The translations under genes and the position numbers were made by a program. The notes under the pieces are model-generated. The model was given only the letters and a program-made list of their open reading frames with translations, had not been told where the DNA came from and did no database searches. From Pseudonocardia alaniniphila (GTDB lineage: Bacteria; Actinomycetota; Actinomycetes; Mycobacteriales; Pseudonocardiaceae): 64,000 nucleotides of DNA. Position 1 is the first letter of the stretch, and each line of letters opens with the position of its first letter. The stretch spans positions 124,001 through 188,000 of the forward strand of contig NZ_JAKXMK010000001.1 of assembly GCF_022524485.1 (NCBI RefSeq), given 5' to 3'. Positions 43,385-51,372 of this stretch are shown piece after piece.

Positions 43385-44253
43385 GCCGACCAGGACTCCG
43401 ACAACCGGCCGAGAGCACAGAAGTCGGCGCTGCCCTTGGCGGCGCTGTAGACCACCAGTCGGTGGTGGCAGGTCGCCGGAATGTCGAGCACGCGGTAGTC
43501 GAGATCAAGTCGGCCGACCCTCGGGTGCTCGAACACCTTCCGCCCGCTGTGACACGGGCGCACGTTCCTGCGCTCCCAGCGTTGCGTGAAGTCCGCGGAT
43601 TCCGCGCTGAGGTCGGCGACGAGCGCCCGCAACGCCGGGTCGTCGGGCCGGTACCCGACTGTCGCCCGGAGATGTGCGACCGAGTCGTCGACGATCTCTT
43701 CCCAGTGAGGGAACAGCCGTCTCGCCGCCGGGTTCACGAAGAGGTAGCGGACGTTGTTGGGACGAACGTCGTCGGGCACGTGCCCGGTGGTGCCGGCGTC
43801 TTCAGGGAAATGGCCGACGAACAGCGCCGTCGCGGCCGCGTTCCACGCGAGAACGTCCCCGACGCGGTCGATGACATATGCCGCCGACGGTGGCGCGACG
43901 AGGTCGAGCACGTCTCGCGCCTGCTGGAGGTGCTCAGCGGCCACGGCGGTCGGGCGCCGGTTGCGGCTGGGATCGGCCAGGGCGTGCAGATGGGCTTGCT
44001 CGTCGTTGTCGAGACACAATGCCCGCGCGAGCGCGTCGACCACTCCGGCTGATGGTGGGCCGCCGCGGCCCTGTTCGAGGCGCACGTAGTAGCCGAGGCT
44101 CACGCCGGCGGCGTCGGCGACCTCTTCGCGGCGCAAGCCCGGCGTGCGTCGGGGACCAGAACGGTTGATACCGGCCTCGACTGGTTCGAGGCGGCCGCGA
44201 CGACCGCGCAGGAACGTGCCCAGCTCCCGCAGCTGGGCGTTCAGTGCCGCCAT
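43381..44253 (-). CDS. XRE-family regulator with MmyB-like ligand domain
   Basis: 290 residues from the ATG at 44253, preceded by GAGGTGAGGAC. The N-terminal helix-turn-helix has RTPGLRREEVADAAGVSLGYYVRLEQGRG (parts: LRREEVADAAGVS, YYVRLEQG) at about 30-60, and the rest is the MmyB-like domain with VLAWNAAATALFV and NVRYLFVNPAARRLFPHWEE. These regulators usually sit beside and control short-chain reductases or exporters. Here the MFS exporter is divergent, with a perfect 14-bp inverted repeat between them. Confidence 0.9.
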   Translation of the reverse strand: MAALNAQLRELGTFLRGRRGRLEPVEAGINRSGPRRTPGLRREEVADAAGVSLGYYVRLEQGRGGPPSAGVVDALARALCLDNDEQAHLHALADPSRNRRPTAVAAEHLQQARDVLDLVAPPSAAYVIDRVGDVLAWNAAATALFVGHFPEDAGTTGHVPDDVRPNNVRYLFVNPAARRLFPHWEEIVDDSVAHLRATVGYRPDDPALRALVADLSAESADFTQRWERRNVRPCHSGRKVFEHPRVGRLDLDYRVLDIPATCHHRLVVYSAAKGSADFCALGRLSESWSA

Positions 44254-44305
44254 GTCCTCACCTCTCGTCGTTCGGGCGAACGGACCGGGCCGCCCCCGGA
44301 TTCCG

Positions 44306-44338
44306 GATCAGGGTGACCACGTCCTGGTCACCCTGATC
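44306..44338. promoter_or_regulatory. Perfect 14-bp inverted repeat operator
   Basis: Left arm GATCAGGGTGACCA at 44306-44319, spacer CGTCC, right arm its exact complement at 44325-44338. It lies in the 122-nt divergent gap, 38 nt from the MFS start and 53 nt from the regulator start, and is very probably the regulator's operator for both genes. Confidence 0.75.
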
Positions 44339-44375
44339 GCTGGCCGCCGCCTCGACCGGCTCGCAGGCTGGTGTC

Positions 44376-45803
44376 GTGTCCGATGATCTACCCGACCCCA
44401 CCGACGGCGGTGCCGCGCACCGCGGCTCGGCCGGTCTGACCCTGCTCGCCGCCGCACTGGGATTCTTCGTACTGACGCTCGACACGCAGGTCGTGACGGT
44501 TGCCATGCCCGTGATCGGGACCGAGCTGAACGGCGACATCACCGCGCTGCAATGGGTGGTCAGCGGCTACACGCTGATGCTCGCCGCGTTGCTGCTGTCA
44601 GCCGGGGCGCTGTCCGACCGGATCGGAGCAAGCAAGGCCTTCGCGATCGGGCTGGCGGCGTTCACCGTGGCTTCTGCGGCGTGCAGCGTTGCACCCGAGC
44701 TGGGAGTGCTGGTGGGGGCCCGGTTCCTGCAGGGCGCCGCCGGTGCTTTGGTGTTGCCCGCGTCGCTGGCACTCGTACGGCAGGCATATCCGACGGCCGC
44801 CGCCAGAGCTCGGGCCGTGGCTGCGTGGACCGCCGTCGGCGGTGCTGCGATGGCCGCGGGCCCACTCGTCGGCGGGCTGCTGACCAGCACCCTCGGTTGG
44901 CGGTCTGTCTTCTACGTCAACCTCCCGATCGGGCTGGTCGCACTGATCGCGTTGATCCGGGGGCCTCGTTCGATTCCTCGCCCGACGCCGTTCGACCTTC
45001 CCGGCCAGCTGTCCGCGACGCTGGCGCTCGCGGCCATCACGTATGCGGTGATCGAGGGCAGCGTGGCCGCGCTGGCGGCGTTCTGTGTGGTCTCCGCCGT
45101 CTTCGTGATCGTCGAGCGGCGATCCGCGCACCCGATGGTCTCGCCGCGGTTGGTCCGTCGTCCCGCAGTAGCGGTACCGACTGCCACGGGGCTCGCCCTC
45201 AACTTCGCCTTCTACGGCGCGGTCTTCCTGCTGGCCCTCTACTTCGAGCAGGTCCGCGGCTTGTCCGCGCTGGAGACCGGGCTGATGTTCCTGCCGATGA
45301 CGGCCCTGATCACCATGGTGAACCTGCTCTCGGGACGTCTCACCACCCGGTACGGGCCGCGGCTTCCGATGGCCCTCGGCCAGGCGGTGCTCGTCGGTGG
45401 AGTATGTGGGCTGCTTGCACTCCAGCACGACACCCCGCGCGTCGTGCAGGCAGCCGTCCTGCTGCCCTTCGGCCTCGGTGCCGGACTCGCCGTGCCCGCG
45501 TTGACCGCGGCGCTGCTCGAATCCGTCGACGCGGACCGAGCCGGGCTCGCCGCGGGACTGCTCAACGCAGGTCGGCAGTTCGGCGGGGCGCTGGGCGTGG
45601 CCCTGTTCGGCAGCCTCGCCGGTGGGGCGGTCGTCACGGGGCTGCACACGGGCGCCCTCGTCGCCGCGACGGTGCTCGTGGCGACGACGATCGCCACCTT
45701 GGTGTTCGTCCGCCCGCGGATGACGGCTCAAGCACCGCAGGACGAGCCGTTCGCCCGGAGCGGGGTCCCGGGGTCAGGCGCCGGCGCGGATCGCCCGGGG
45801 TGA
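44376..45803 (+). CDS. DHA2-family MFS exporter
   Basis: 475 residues from the GTG at 44376, with about 14 membrane helices. It has LGFFVLTLDTQVVTVAMPVIGTEL in helix 1, the D-R-I-G loop motif SDRIGASKAF, and AAMAAGPLVGGLLTSTLGWR (motif C region). It should export a toxic compound with proton exchange. The divergent XRE/MmyB regulator and palindrome imply induction by its substrate. Its 3' end overlaps the convergent AraC gene by 30 nt. Confidence 0.9.
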   Translation: MSDDLPDPTDGGAAHRGSAGLTLLAAALGFFVLTLDTQVVTVAMPVIGTELNGDITALQWVVSGYTLMLAALLLSAGALSDRIGASKAFAIGLAAFTVASAACSVAPELGVLVGARFLQGAAGALVLPASLALVRQAYPTAAARARAVAAWTAVGGAAMAAGPLVGGLLTSTLGWRSVFYVNLPIGLVALIALIRGPRSIPRPTPFDLPGQLSATLALAAITYAVIEGSVAALAAFCVVSAVFVIVERRSAHPMVSPRLVRRPAVAVPTATGLALNFAFYGAVFLLALYFEQVRGLSALETGLMFLPMTALITMVNLLSGRLTTRYGPRLPMALGQAVLVGGVCGLLALQHDTPRVVQAAVLLPFGLGAGLAVPALTAALLESVDADRAGLAAGLLNAGRQFGGALGVALFGSLAGGAVVTGLHTGALVAATVLVATTIATLVFVRPRMTAQAPQDEPFARSGVPGSGAGADRPG

Positions 45804-46571
45804 GCGGCCGAGCTCGCGGCGGCACGCCTTGTTGAAGGCCTGCAGGTCGGTGATGCCGATGGAGGCGGCGATGGCGGGGATGGACATCGTGGTGGCGGTC
45901 AGCAGGTGGCTCGCCCTGGCCATCCGCCGCTGCCGGATGTAGCCGACCACCGGGACGCCGGTCTCGGCCCGGAAGAGCCGGGTCAGATGGTTGTGCGACA
46001 CGCCGGCCGCACGGGCGATCTCGGGCACGGCCAGCGGCTGCGCGAGGTTGGCCTCGATGTTGGCGATCGCGGAGGCGACGGCCGGGTGCCTCGCGCTGGC
46101 CGTGTGCCTCGTGCTGCTCGTGGCCGGCTCCGGGAGCTGCGCGACGCGCCAGAGTGCCGTCCAGACCTCGGCCGCCACTCGGGGTGACGCGCCGGGCGAC
46201 GCCTCGATCGCGGAACGGAGGAGCTCTGACAGCCCGGCGGCCGCCGGACCGGCGTCCTGGACGACGGGCACGGACACGGCCTGGCCCCGTGACGGAGTGC
46301 GGAAATGAGCGAAGAGGTGCTCCGACCGGCCCGTGTAGTCGAAGCGGACCTCGACCCCCGGCGGAACCAGGCTGACCGAACCGGGGTGGACGGGGTAGCT
46401 GCGCCCGCCGATGGTCAGCTTCGCCGAGTAGCCGTAGACGTGCAGTTGCCACAGGTCGGGCAGCCGGAAGACGTCGCGCAGGCTGCGGACGCCGTGCACG
46501 CCCACGCCGACGTTCACCGGCCCCGGCGGCTCGCCCAAGCGGAGCGGGACGCGCTCCACCCGGGCGATCAT
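45774..46571 (-). CDS. AraC-family transcriptional regulator
   Basis: 265 residues from an ATG at 46571 that has no clear ribosome-binding site. The N-terminal region is a cupin-like arm (YSAKLTIGGRSYPVHPGSVSLVPPGVE), given to place it at about 48-75. The C-terminal two-HTH AraC domain includes LAVPEIARAAGVSHNHLTRLFR and MSIPAIAASIGITDLQAFNKACRRELG, ending SPRAIRAGA. It is divergent from the PhyH-type dioxygenase gene 103 nt away, and a TGGTGAAAAATTACCACC stretch at its start is palindrome-like. A sugar or related carbon source is the usual ligand, and its target may be the dioxygenase and the sugar operon beyond. Confidence 0.85.
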   Translation of the reverse strand: MIARVERVPLRLGEPPGPVNVGVGVHGVRSLRDVFRLPDLWQLHVYGYSAKLTIGGRSYPVHPGSVSLVPPGVEVRFDYTGRSEHLFAHFRTPSRGQAVSVPVVQDAGPAAAGLSELLRSAIEASPGASPRVAAEVWTALWRVAQLPEPATSSTRHTASARHPAVASAIANIEANLAQPLAVPEIARAAGVSHNHLTRLFRAETGVPVVGYIRQRRMARASHLLTATTMSIPAIAASIGITDLQAFNKACRRELGRSPRAIRAGA

Positions 46572-46674
46572 GGTGAAAAATTACCACCAGTGGCGAACCA
46601 GACCCACGCGCTGCGCGTTGATCCCTTCCTACGCTCGCCGAACGCAGACCAGTCGTCGGCGGCGAAGGAGAGAC

Positions 46675-47550
46675 ATGTCCCGTCCCCACCGCAAACACCT
46701 GCTCACGTCCGTACAGATGGCTCGGTTCGTCGCGCACGGCTCGTTGCGCATGGATGCCGTCGTGCCGGCGGAGATGAACGCCCAGGCCGTCGACGTGCTG
46801 CGGGAGGGAATCCCGGCAGCGCCGTACGGGGCACCGCTCGCCGAGGCGTTCGAGGAAGGGTCGTTCGCCCGGCGGCTCGTCGGGTTGCCCGAGATCGCCG
46901 GGGCGATCTACAGCCTCGTCGGGCCGGACCCCACCGTGGACCACCACGCCGTGCACATCCGCAGAGCACGAGAGGGCACGGCGCAGAACCTGCACGGCGA
47001 CGCGATCATCGACGTGCGGCCCGATGCCTTCGACGTGCAGCTCATGTACTACCCGCAGGAGGTCACGCTGGACATGGGCGGCACGCTGTCCGTGCCGGGC
47101 AGCCATCTTCGTCGCACCAACGAGTCGGACACCGGCCGGTACCAGAATCTGCGCGGCCAGAGCCGGCTCACCTGCCCTGCGGGCACGGTCGTGTTCCTCC
47201 ACCACGGCATCTGGCACGGCGGTCGGCGCAACGACAGTGACGTCGACCGGTACATGTTCAAGATCCGCTTCAATCCCACGGTCCGGCAGCTGCGGCTGTG
47301 GAACACCGACGATCTGTACGACCCGGCGGTGGCCGCCGAGCTCGGCAGGCTCTTCCCCTGGTACGAGCACGCCACCGGGCGGCTCGAGATCTACAACCGG
47401 GTGAAGTTGTGGCAGGCCCTCGTGGGGGACGACAGCTACGACCCGGACTACTGGGTCACCCGGGTCACCAACCGGCCCACCCGCGTGGTGGCGCAGCGCA
47501 GTCTCAATCCGCACGCCCGTCAGCCCACCGCGGTGGGGGAGACGGCATGA
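46675..47550 (+). CDS. PhyH-family non-haem iron(II)/2-oxoglutarate dioxygenase
   Basis: 291 residues from the ATG at 46675 (MSRPHRKHLLTSVQMARF). The iron triad is H-x-D in NLHGDAIIDV plus His in the late FLHHGIWHGGRRN, and the Arg of DRYMFKIRFNP would bind the 2-oxoglutarate carboxylate. The family includes phytanoyl-CoA hydroxylase and many sugar, ectoine and natural-product hydroxylases. Its C-terminus (RVKLWQALVGDDSYDPDYWVTR) is not standard. It is followed by a 101-residue gene in an ATGA overlap and by the sugar ABC operon after 340 nt; the substrate is unknown. Confidence 0.85.
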   Translation: MSRPHRKHLLTSVQMARFVAHGSLRMDAVVPAEMNAQAVDVLREGIPAAPYGAPLAEAFEEGSFARRLVGLPEIAGAIYSLVGPDPTVDHHAVHIRRAREGTAQNLHGDAIIDVRPDAFDVQLMYYPQEVTLDMGGTLSVPGSHLRRTNESDTGRYQNLRGQSRLTCPAGTVVFLHHGIWHGGRRNDSDVDRYMFKIRFNPTVRQLRLWNTDDLYDPAVAAELGRLFPWYEHATGRLEIYNRVKLWQALVGDDSYDPDYWVTRVTNRPTRVVAQRSLNPHARQPTAVGETA

Positions 47551-47852
47551 CCAGCACCCAGGGGACCGACCAGCGGAGCGCCTCGGAGTCCCTGCGCCAG
47601 CAAGTGCTGGTTCTCTACCTGTCGTCCTCGGCGCTGGACTCGGATGTCGTCGGCTGGTCGGTCTACGACGGCACCGGTCGGACGAACCCGACCACGGGCG
47701 ACAGCGACACGCCGCCCTACGAGAGCGGGCTGGATGCGCTGCGGGACGGCTGGCGGTTGATCCAGGCCGCGCAGCTCCTGCCGCCCCAGCCGGGGCACGA
47801 GTACGACGTCTCCTTCCTCAAGCACGAGTTCTTCTTCGAGAAGCTGGTGTGA
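47547..47852 (+). CDS. Small hypothetical protein
   Basis: 101 residues, starting in an ATGA overlap with the dioxygenase gene, so the two are translated together. The pattern VVGWSVYDGTGRTNPTTGDSDTPPYESGLDALRDGWRLIQ is unlike a catalytic domain; the segment SGLDALRDGWRLIQAAQLLPP then SFLKHEFFFEKL would form helices. I do not recognise a family. The tight coupling suggests a partner subunit or regulator of the dioxygenase. Confidence 0.6.
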   Translation: MTSTQGTDQRSASESLRQQVLVLYLSSSALDSDVVGWSVYDGTGRTNPTTGDSDTPPYESGLDALRDGWRLIQAAQLLPPQPGHEYDVSFLKHEFFFEKLV

Positions 47853-48194
47853 CCTCCGCTGGAGGCGAGATGTCCCGAAGCCCTCCGGGCTGATCCACCC
47901 TGCAACATCGGATGTATTGCGCATTCCGTGTTGCGCGACTTCATGGTGCCGTGATCTCGGGACATCCGGGAACTCGGCCCTCTCGGCGAGCTGGGTGCCA
48001 TGTGGTTCGATTGGCATGCCGGAAAACAATCGCAGGTAGACGGCCTATCGAAGCGCTCCCGTCTCGGTGGGCGCGCGTGTGAAGGCGCGCGGAGGGCGTA
48101 CATGGCGAATATGTGCCGCCCTCTTGACGAGTGGGGCCGGCGACCGTCATTGTCCCCGGAACATCGGATGTCTCCATCAGCGTCGAGGAGCACC
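47853..48194. promoter_or_regulatory. Intergenic region with two ACATC-G-GATGT palindromes
   Basis: About 340 nt upstream of the sugar ABC operon with no convincing gene. The perfect palindrome ACATC-G-GATGT occurs at 47905-47915 (inside a wider near-palindrome starting GCAA and ending TTGC) and again at 48161-48171, 24 nt before the binding-protein start. They are candidate sites for the FadR-type regulator at the operon end or the AraC protein. Confidence 0.4.
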
Positions 48195-49454
48195 ATGACG
48201 GTTCACACCACGTGGAAGCGGGCCGTAGGGGCCGCAGCTGCCGTGAGTCTCGCCCTGGCTGTCGCCGCGTGCGGCTCGAACGGCGGCGGTGGCAGCACCA
48301 CCACCGCGGACGGCCGCAGCAGTCTCGTCTGGAACATGTGGAGCGGGTCCACCGCCGAGGTCGAAGCCTGGAACCACCTCGGTGGAATGGTGACCGCGGC
48401 CCATCCCGACATCGCGCTCGAGTTCCAGACGAGCAGCTTCAACGACTACTGGACGAAGCTGGCCGCGCAGGCGAGCGGTGGAGACACCGGCTGCATCCTG
48501 GGCGTCCAGTCACTGCGGGCGCGCAGCATCGCGCCGCTGCTGGTCCCGCTCGACGACATGCTCGCCGGCGCGGGCGTCAACCCGGCCGACTTCGACCAGT
48601 CGATCTGGAAGGGCCTGCAGGTGGACGGCGAGCAGCTCGCCATCCCCTACGACTTCGGGCCCCTCGTCATGTTCTACAACGTCGACCGGTTCCGGGAGGC
48701 CGGCGTGCCGGTGCCGTCGGTCGACTGGACCGTGGAGGACTTCCTCTCCGCGGCCCAGTCGCTGACCACGGGCGGCAAGTACGGGTTCGCGCTCTACCCC
48801 ACGGTCGACACCGTCATCCCGTGGTCGCTCTCCCTGAAGGGCACCGACCCCGTCACACCCGACGGGAAGATGGACCTCACACAGCAGGGCTTCGTCGAAG
48901 CGGTGCAGTGGTACACCGACCTGGTCAACAAGCTGCACGTCGCGCCGCAGGTCGCGGCCTCCAGCGACCCGACGCCCGCCCTCAGCACCTTCATCGCAGG
49001 CGACGCCGCCATGGTCGTCGACGGTCCGTGGCAGCTGGTGAACCTCCAGAAGCAGGCGGCCTTCGAGGTCGGTGTGCTCCCGATCCCCGCGGGCGACAGC
49101 GGCTCGCACAGCCAGGTCGCAGGCTCGGGCTTCGGGATCTCCCAGACGTGCGCGGACCCGGAGAAGGCGATGCAGGCCATCGCCGTTCTCACCGGGCCCG
49201 AGGCGCTCGGGTACCTCGCCGACCAGGGACGCGCGTACCCGTCCCGCATCGCCCAGCAGGACGCGTGGTTCAAGCCGGAGCTGGCGGGCGCGAAGGAAGG
49301 CCTGAAGGCGGCGATCGACAACAGCGTGAGCTCTCCGGCGACGGAGAACTACACCCAGGTCTCGCAGCTCTTCACGCAGTACGGCATGCAGGCGGTGAAC
49401 GGGCAGCAGAGCGTGCCGGACTTCCTGAACACGGTGCAGCAGCAGACCGGATGA
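48195..49454 (+). CDS. Sugar ABC transporter substrate-binding lipoprotein
   Basis: 419 residues from the ATG at 48195 with CGAGGAG upstream. The signal peptide ends in lipobox VAACGS. It is an extracellular solute-binding protein family 1, with LVWNMWSGSTAEVEAWNHLG, FGPLVMFYNVDRFREAG and FIAGDAAMVVDGPWQLVNL as in MalE-like sugar binders. It would deliver an oligosaccharide, probably fucose-containing, to the two permeases. No ATPase gene accompanies the operon, so a shared MsiK-type ATPase is likely. Confidence 0.92.
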   Translation: MTVHTTWKRAVGAAAAVSLALAVAACGSNGGGGSTTTADGRSSLVWNMWSGSTAEVEAWNHLGGMVTAAHPDIALEFQTSSFNDYWTKLAAQASGGDTGCILGVQSLRARSIAPLLVPLDDMLAGAGVNPADFDQSIWKGLQVDGEQLAIPYDFGPLVMFYNVDRFREAGVPVPSVDWTVEDFLSAAQSLTTGGKYGFALYPTVDTVIPWSLSLKGTDPVTPDGKMDLTQQGFVEAVQWYTDLVNKLHVAPQVAASSDPTPALSTFIAGDAAMVVDGPWQLVNLQKQAAFEVGVLPIPAGDSGSHSQVAGSGFGISQTCADPEKAMQAIAVLTGPEALGYLADQGRAYPSRIAQQDAWFKPELAGAKEGLKAAIDNSVSSPATENYTQVSQLFTQYGMQAVNGQQSVPDFLNTVQQQTG

Positions 49455-49521
49455 CACCACGACCGGAGCGGACACGCCGCTGCCCGGCAGGGGCGGCGTG
49501 TCCGCGGGGAGGCGGTTGCAC

Positions 49522-50451
49522 ATGACGATGTCGGTCCCTGCCCCGCCCGCCGAGCTCCGGCGGGACGCCGGGCGCGGAGTGCGGCGAGGTGACGGGCGAG
49601 CAGCACTGGGGTTCCTCGCCCCGAGCACCACGGGGTTCCTGCTGTTCACCCTGATCCCGCTGGTGGGGTCACTGGCGATCAGCTTCTTCGCCTGGCCGGT
49701 GCTCGGGAGGCGCCGGTTCGTCGGCCTGGACAACTTCACGGACCTGCTCGGCGACCCGATCTTCCACCAGATCATGCTGAACACGCTGATCTTCGTGGTG
49801 GTGTACGTCCCGCTGAACATCGTCGTGTCGCTCGGGCTGGCGCTGTGGATCTCGCCCCGCATCCGCGGGCGAGGGCTCTACCGGCTGCTCTTCTTCATCC
49901 CCACCGTCACGCCGGTGATCGCCAACGCTCTGGTGTGGCGGCTGCTGTACCAACCGGGCGGCGTGATCGACCAGACGGTCCAGACCGTGTTCGGTGTCCC
50001 GGCGCCGAACTTCCTGGGCGACACCCGCTGGGCGATGGCAGCGGTGATCCTGATGTCGGTCTGGCAGGGCTTCGGCTACAACATGCTGGTCTTCTCGGCC
50101 GGACTCGACGCGATCCCGCAGAGCATCCAGGAGGCGGCCGCGATCGACGGGGCCGGGCCGCTGCGCCGGTTCTGGAGCATCACGCTGCCGATGCTCTCGC
50201 CGTCGATGTTCTTCGCGATGATCATGACGCTGATCACCTCGTTCCAGGTGTTCGTCCAGCCCTACGTCCTCACGCGCGGCGGGCCCGGCGTGACCACGGA
50301 GACGATGGTCCTTCACCTCTATCGGCAGGGGTTCGAGCAGTTCGATCTCGGCACCGCGTCGACGATCGGCTGGTTCCTCTTCATGATCATCATGCTCGTG
50401 ACCGCGCTGCAGTTCCTGGGCCAGAAGCGGTGGGTGCACTATGACGGCTGA
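49522..50451 (+). CDS. Sugar ABC transporter permease 1 (MalF type)
   Basis: 309 residues from the ATG at 49522, with GGGGAGG upstream; a GTG at 49498 is possible. It has six helices: FLLFTLIPLVGSLAISFFAW first, then a permease domain whose coupling loop is IPQSIQEAAAIDGAGPLRRFWSITLPML (EAA-x-x-D-G-A). The C-terminus ends WFLFMIIMLVTALQFLGQKRWVHYDG, family-typical. It overlaps permease 2 by 11 nt. Confidence 0.92.
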   Translation: MTMSVPAPPAELRRDAGRGVRRGDGRAALGFLAPSTTGFLLFTLIPLVGSLAISFFAWPVLGRRRFVGLDNFTDLLGDPIFHQIMLNTLIFVVVYVPLNIVVSLGLALWISPRIRGRGLYRLLFFIPTVTPVIANALVWRLLYQPGGVIDQTVQTVFGVPAPNFLGDTRWAMAAVILMSVWQGFGYNMLVFSAGLDAIPQSIQEAAAIDGAGPLRRFWSITLPMLSPSMFFAMIMTLITSFQVFVQPYVLTRGGPGVTTETMVLHLYRQGFEQFDLGTASTIGWFLFMIIMLVTALQFLGQKRWVHYDG

Positions 50452-51346
50452 GACGCTCCCGCGTGGCCCGGCCGGGCTCGCCGAGGTGGACACCGGCCGG
50501 CGCCCGGCCCGTACGCCACGCAGGCGCACGACCCCGCGAGCTGTGCTGTCGCAGGTGCTCCTGACCGCTGTTCTCGTGCTCTTCCTGATGCCGTTCGTCT
50601 GGATGATCGCGAGCGCGCTCAAGCCGCCGGCCGAGGTGTTCGGCAGCGGCGCGGGGCTGATCGGGTCGGAGATCCGGTGGTCCAACTTCGCCGAGGCGTG
50701 GAGCTACCTGCCGTTCGGCAGGTTCATGCTCAACGGGCTGTTCGTCGCGGTCACGGGCACGGTCGTCGTCTGCGTGACGTCGGTGCTGTCGGCGTACGCG
50801 TTCGCCCGGCTGCGCTTCCGGTTCCGCGACCGTCTCTTCCTGGTCTACCTCGGCACGCTGATGGTGCCGCAGGAGGTCACCGTCGTCCCGATGTTCATCC
50901 TCATGCAGCAGTTCGGGTGGGTGGACAGCTACGCGGCACTGATCCTCCCGTGGGCCTTCACCGCGTTCGGCACGTTCCTGCTGCGCCAGTTCTTCCTGTC
51001 GATCCCGAGCGAGCTCGAGGAAGCCGCGACGATCGACGGCGCCGGGAAGCTGCGGATCCTCCTGCAGGTGGTCGTGCCGATCGCCAAGCCCGCCGTGGCC
51101 GTTCTGGCCGCGTTCACGTTCATCAACTACTGGAACAGCTTCCTCTGGCCGCTGATCATCGTGAACAGCCGCGAGATGGCGACGGTTCCGCTGGGGCTGA
51201 ACCTGTTCCTCAGCCAGAACGGCAACCAGTGGCACCTGCTGATGGCCGCCTCGGCCATCTCGATGCTGCCGACCGTCGTCATGGTCGTGTTGCTGCAGCG
51301 CCACCTCGTCCGGGGCATCGCCCTGTCCGGCCTCGGCGGCCGATGA
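50441..51346 (+). CDS. Sugar ABC transporter permease 2 (MalG type)
   Basis: 301 residues. It has helices from VLLTAVLVLFLMPFVWMIASALK, the coupling loop IPSELEEAATIDGAGKLRILLQVVVPI (EAA-x-x-D-G-A), and the ending MLPTVVMVVLLQRHLVRGIALSGLGG. It pairs with permease 1. Its stop lies in an ATGA overlap with an in-frame upstream start of the fucosidase gene, so the operon is translationally coupled. Confidence 0.92.
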   Translation: MTAETLPRGPAGLAEVDTGRRPARTPRRRTTPRAVLSQVLLTAVLVLFLMPFVWMIASALKPPAEVFGSGAGLIGSEIRWSNFAEAWSYLPFGRFMLNGLFVAVTGTVVVCVTSVLSAYAFARLRFRFRDRLFLVYLGTLMVPQEVTVVPMFILMQQFGWVDSYAALILPWAFTAFGTFLLRQFFLSIPSELEEAATIDGAGKLRILLQVVVPIAKPAVAVLAAFTFINYWNSFLWPLIIVNSREMATVPLGLNLFLSQNGNQWHLLMAASAISMLPTVVMVVLLQRHLVRGIALSGLGGR

Positions 51347-51372
51347 CCGACACCCGCATGCGAAGGAGTCCC

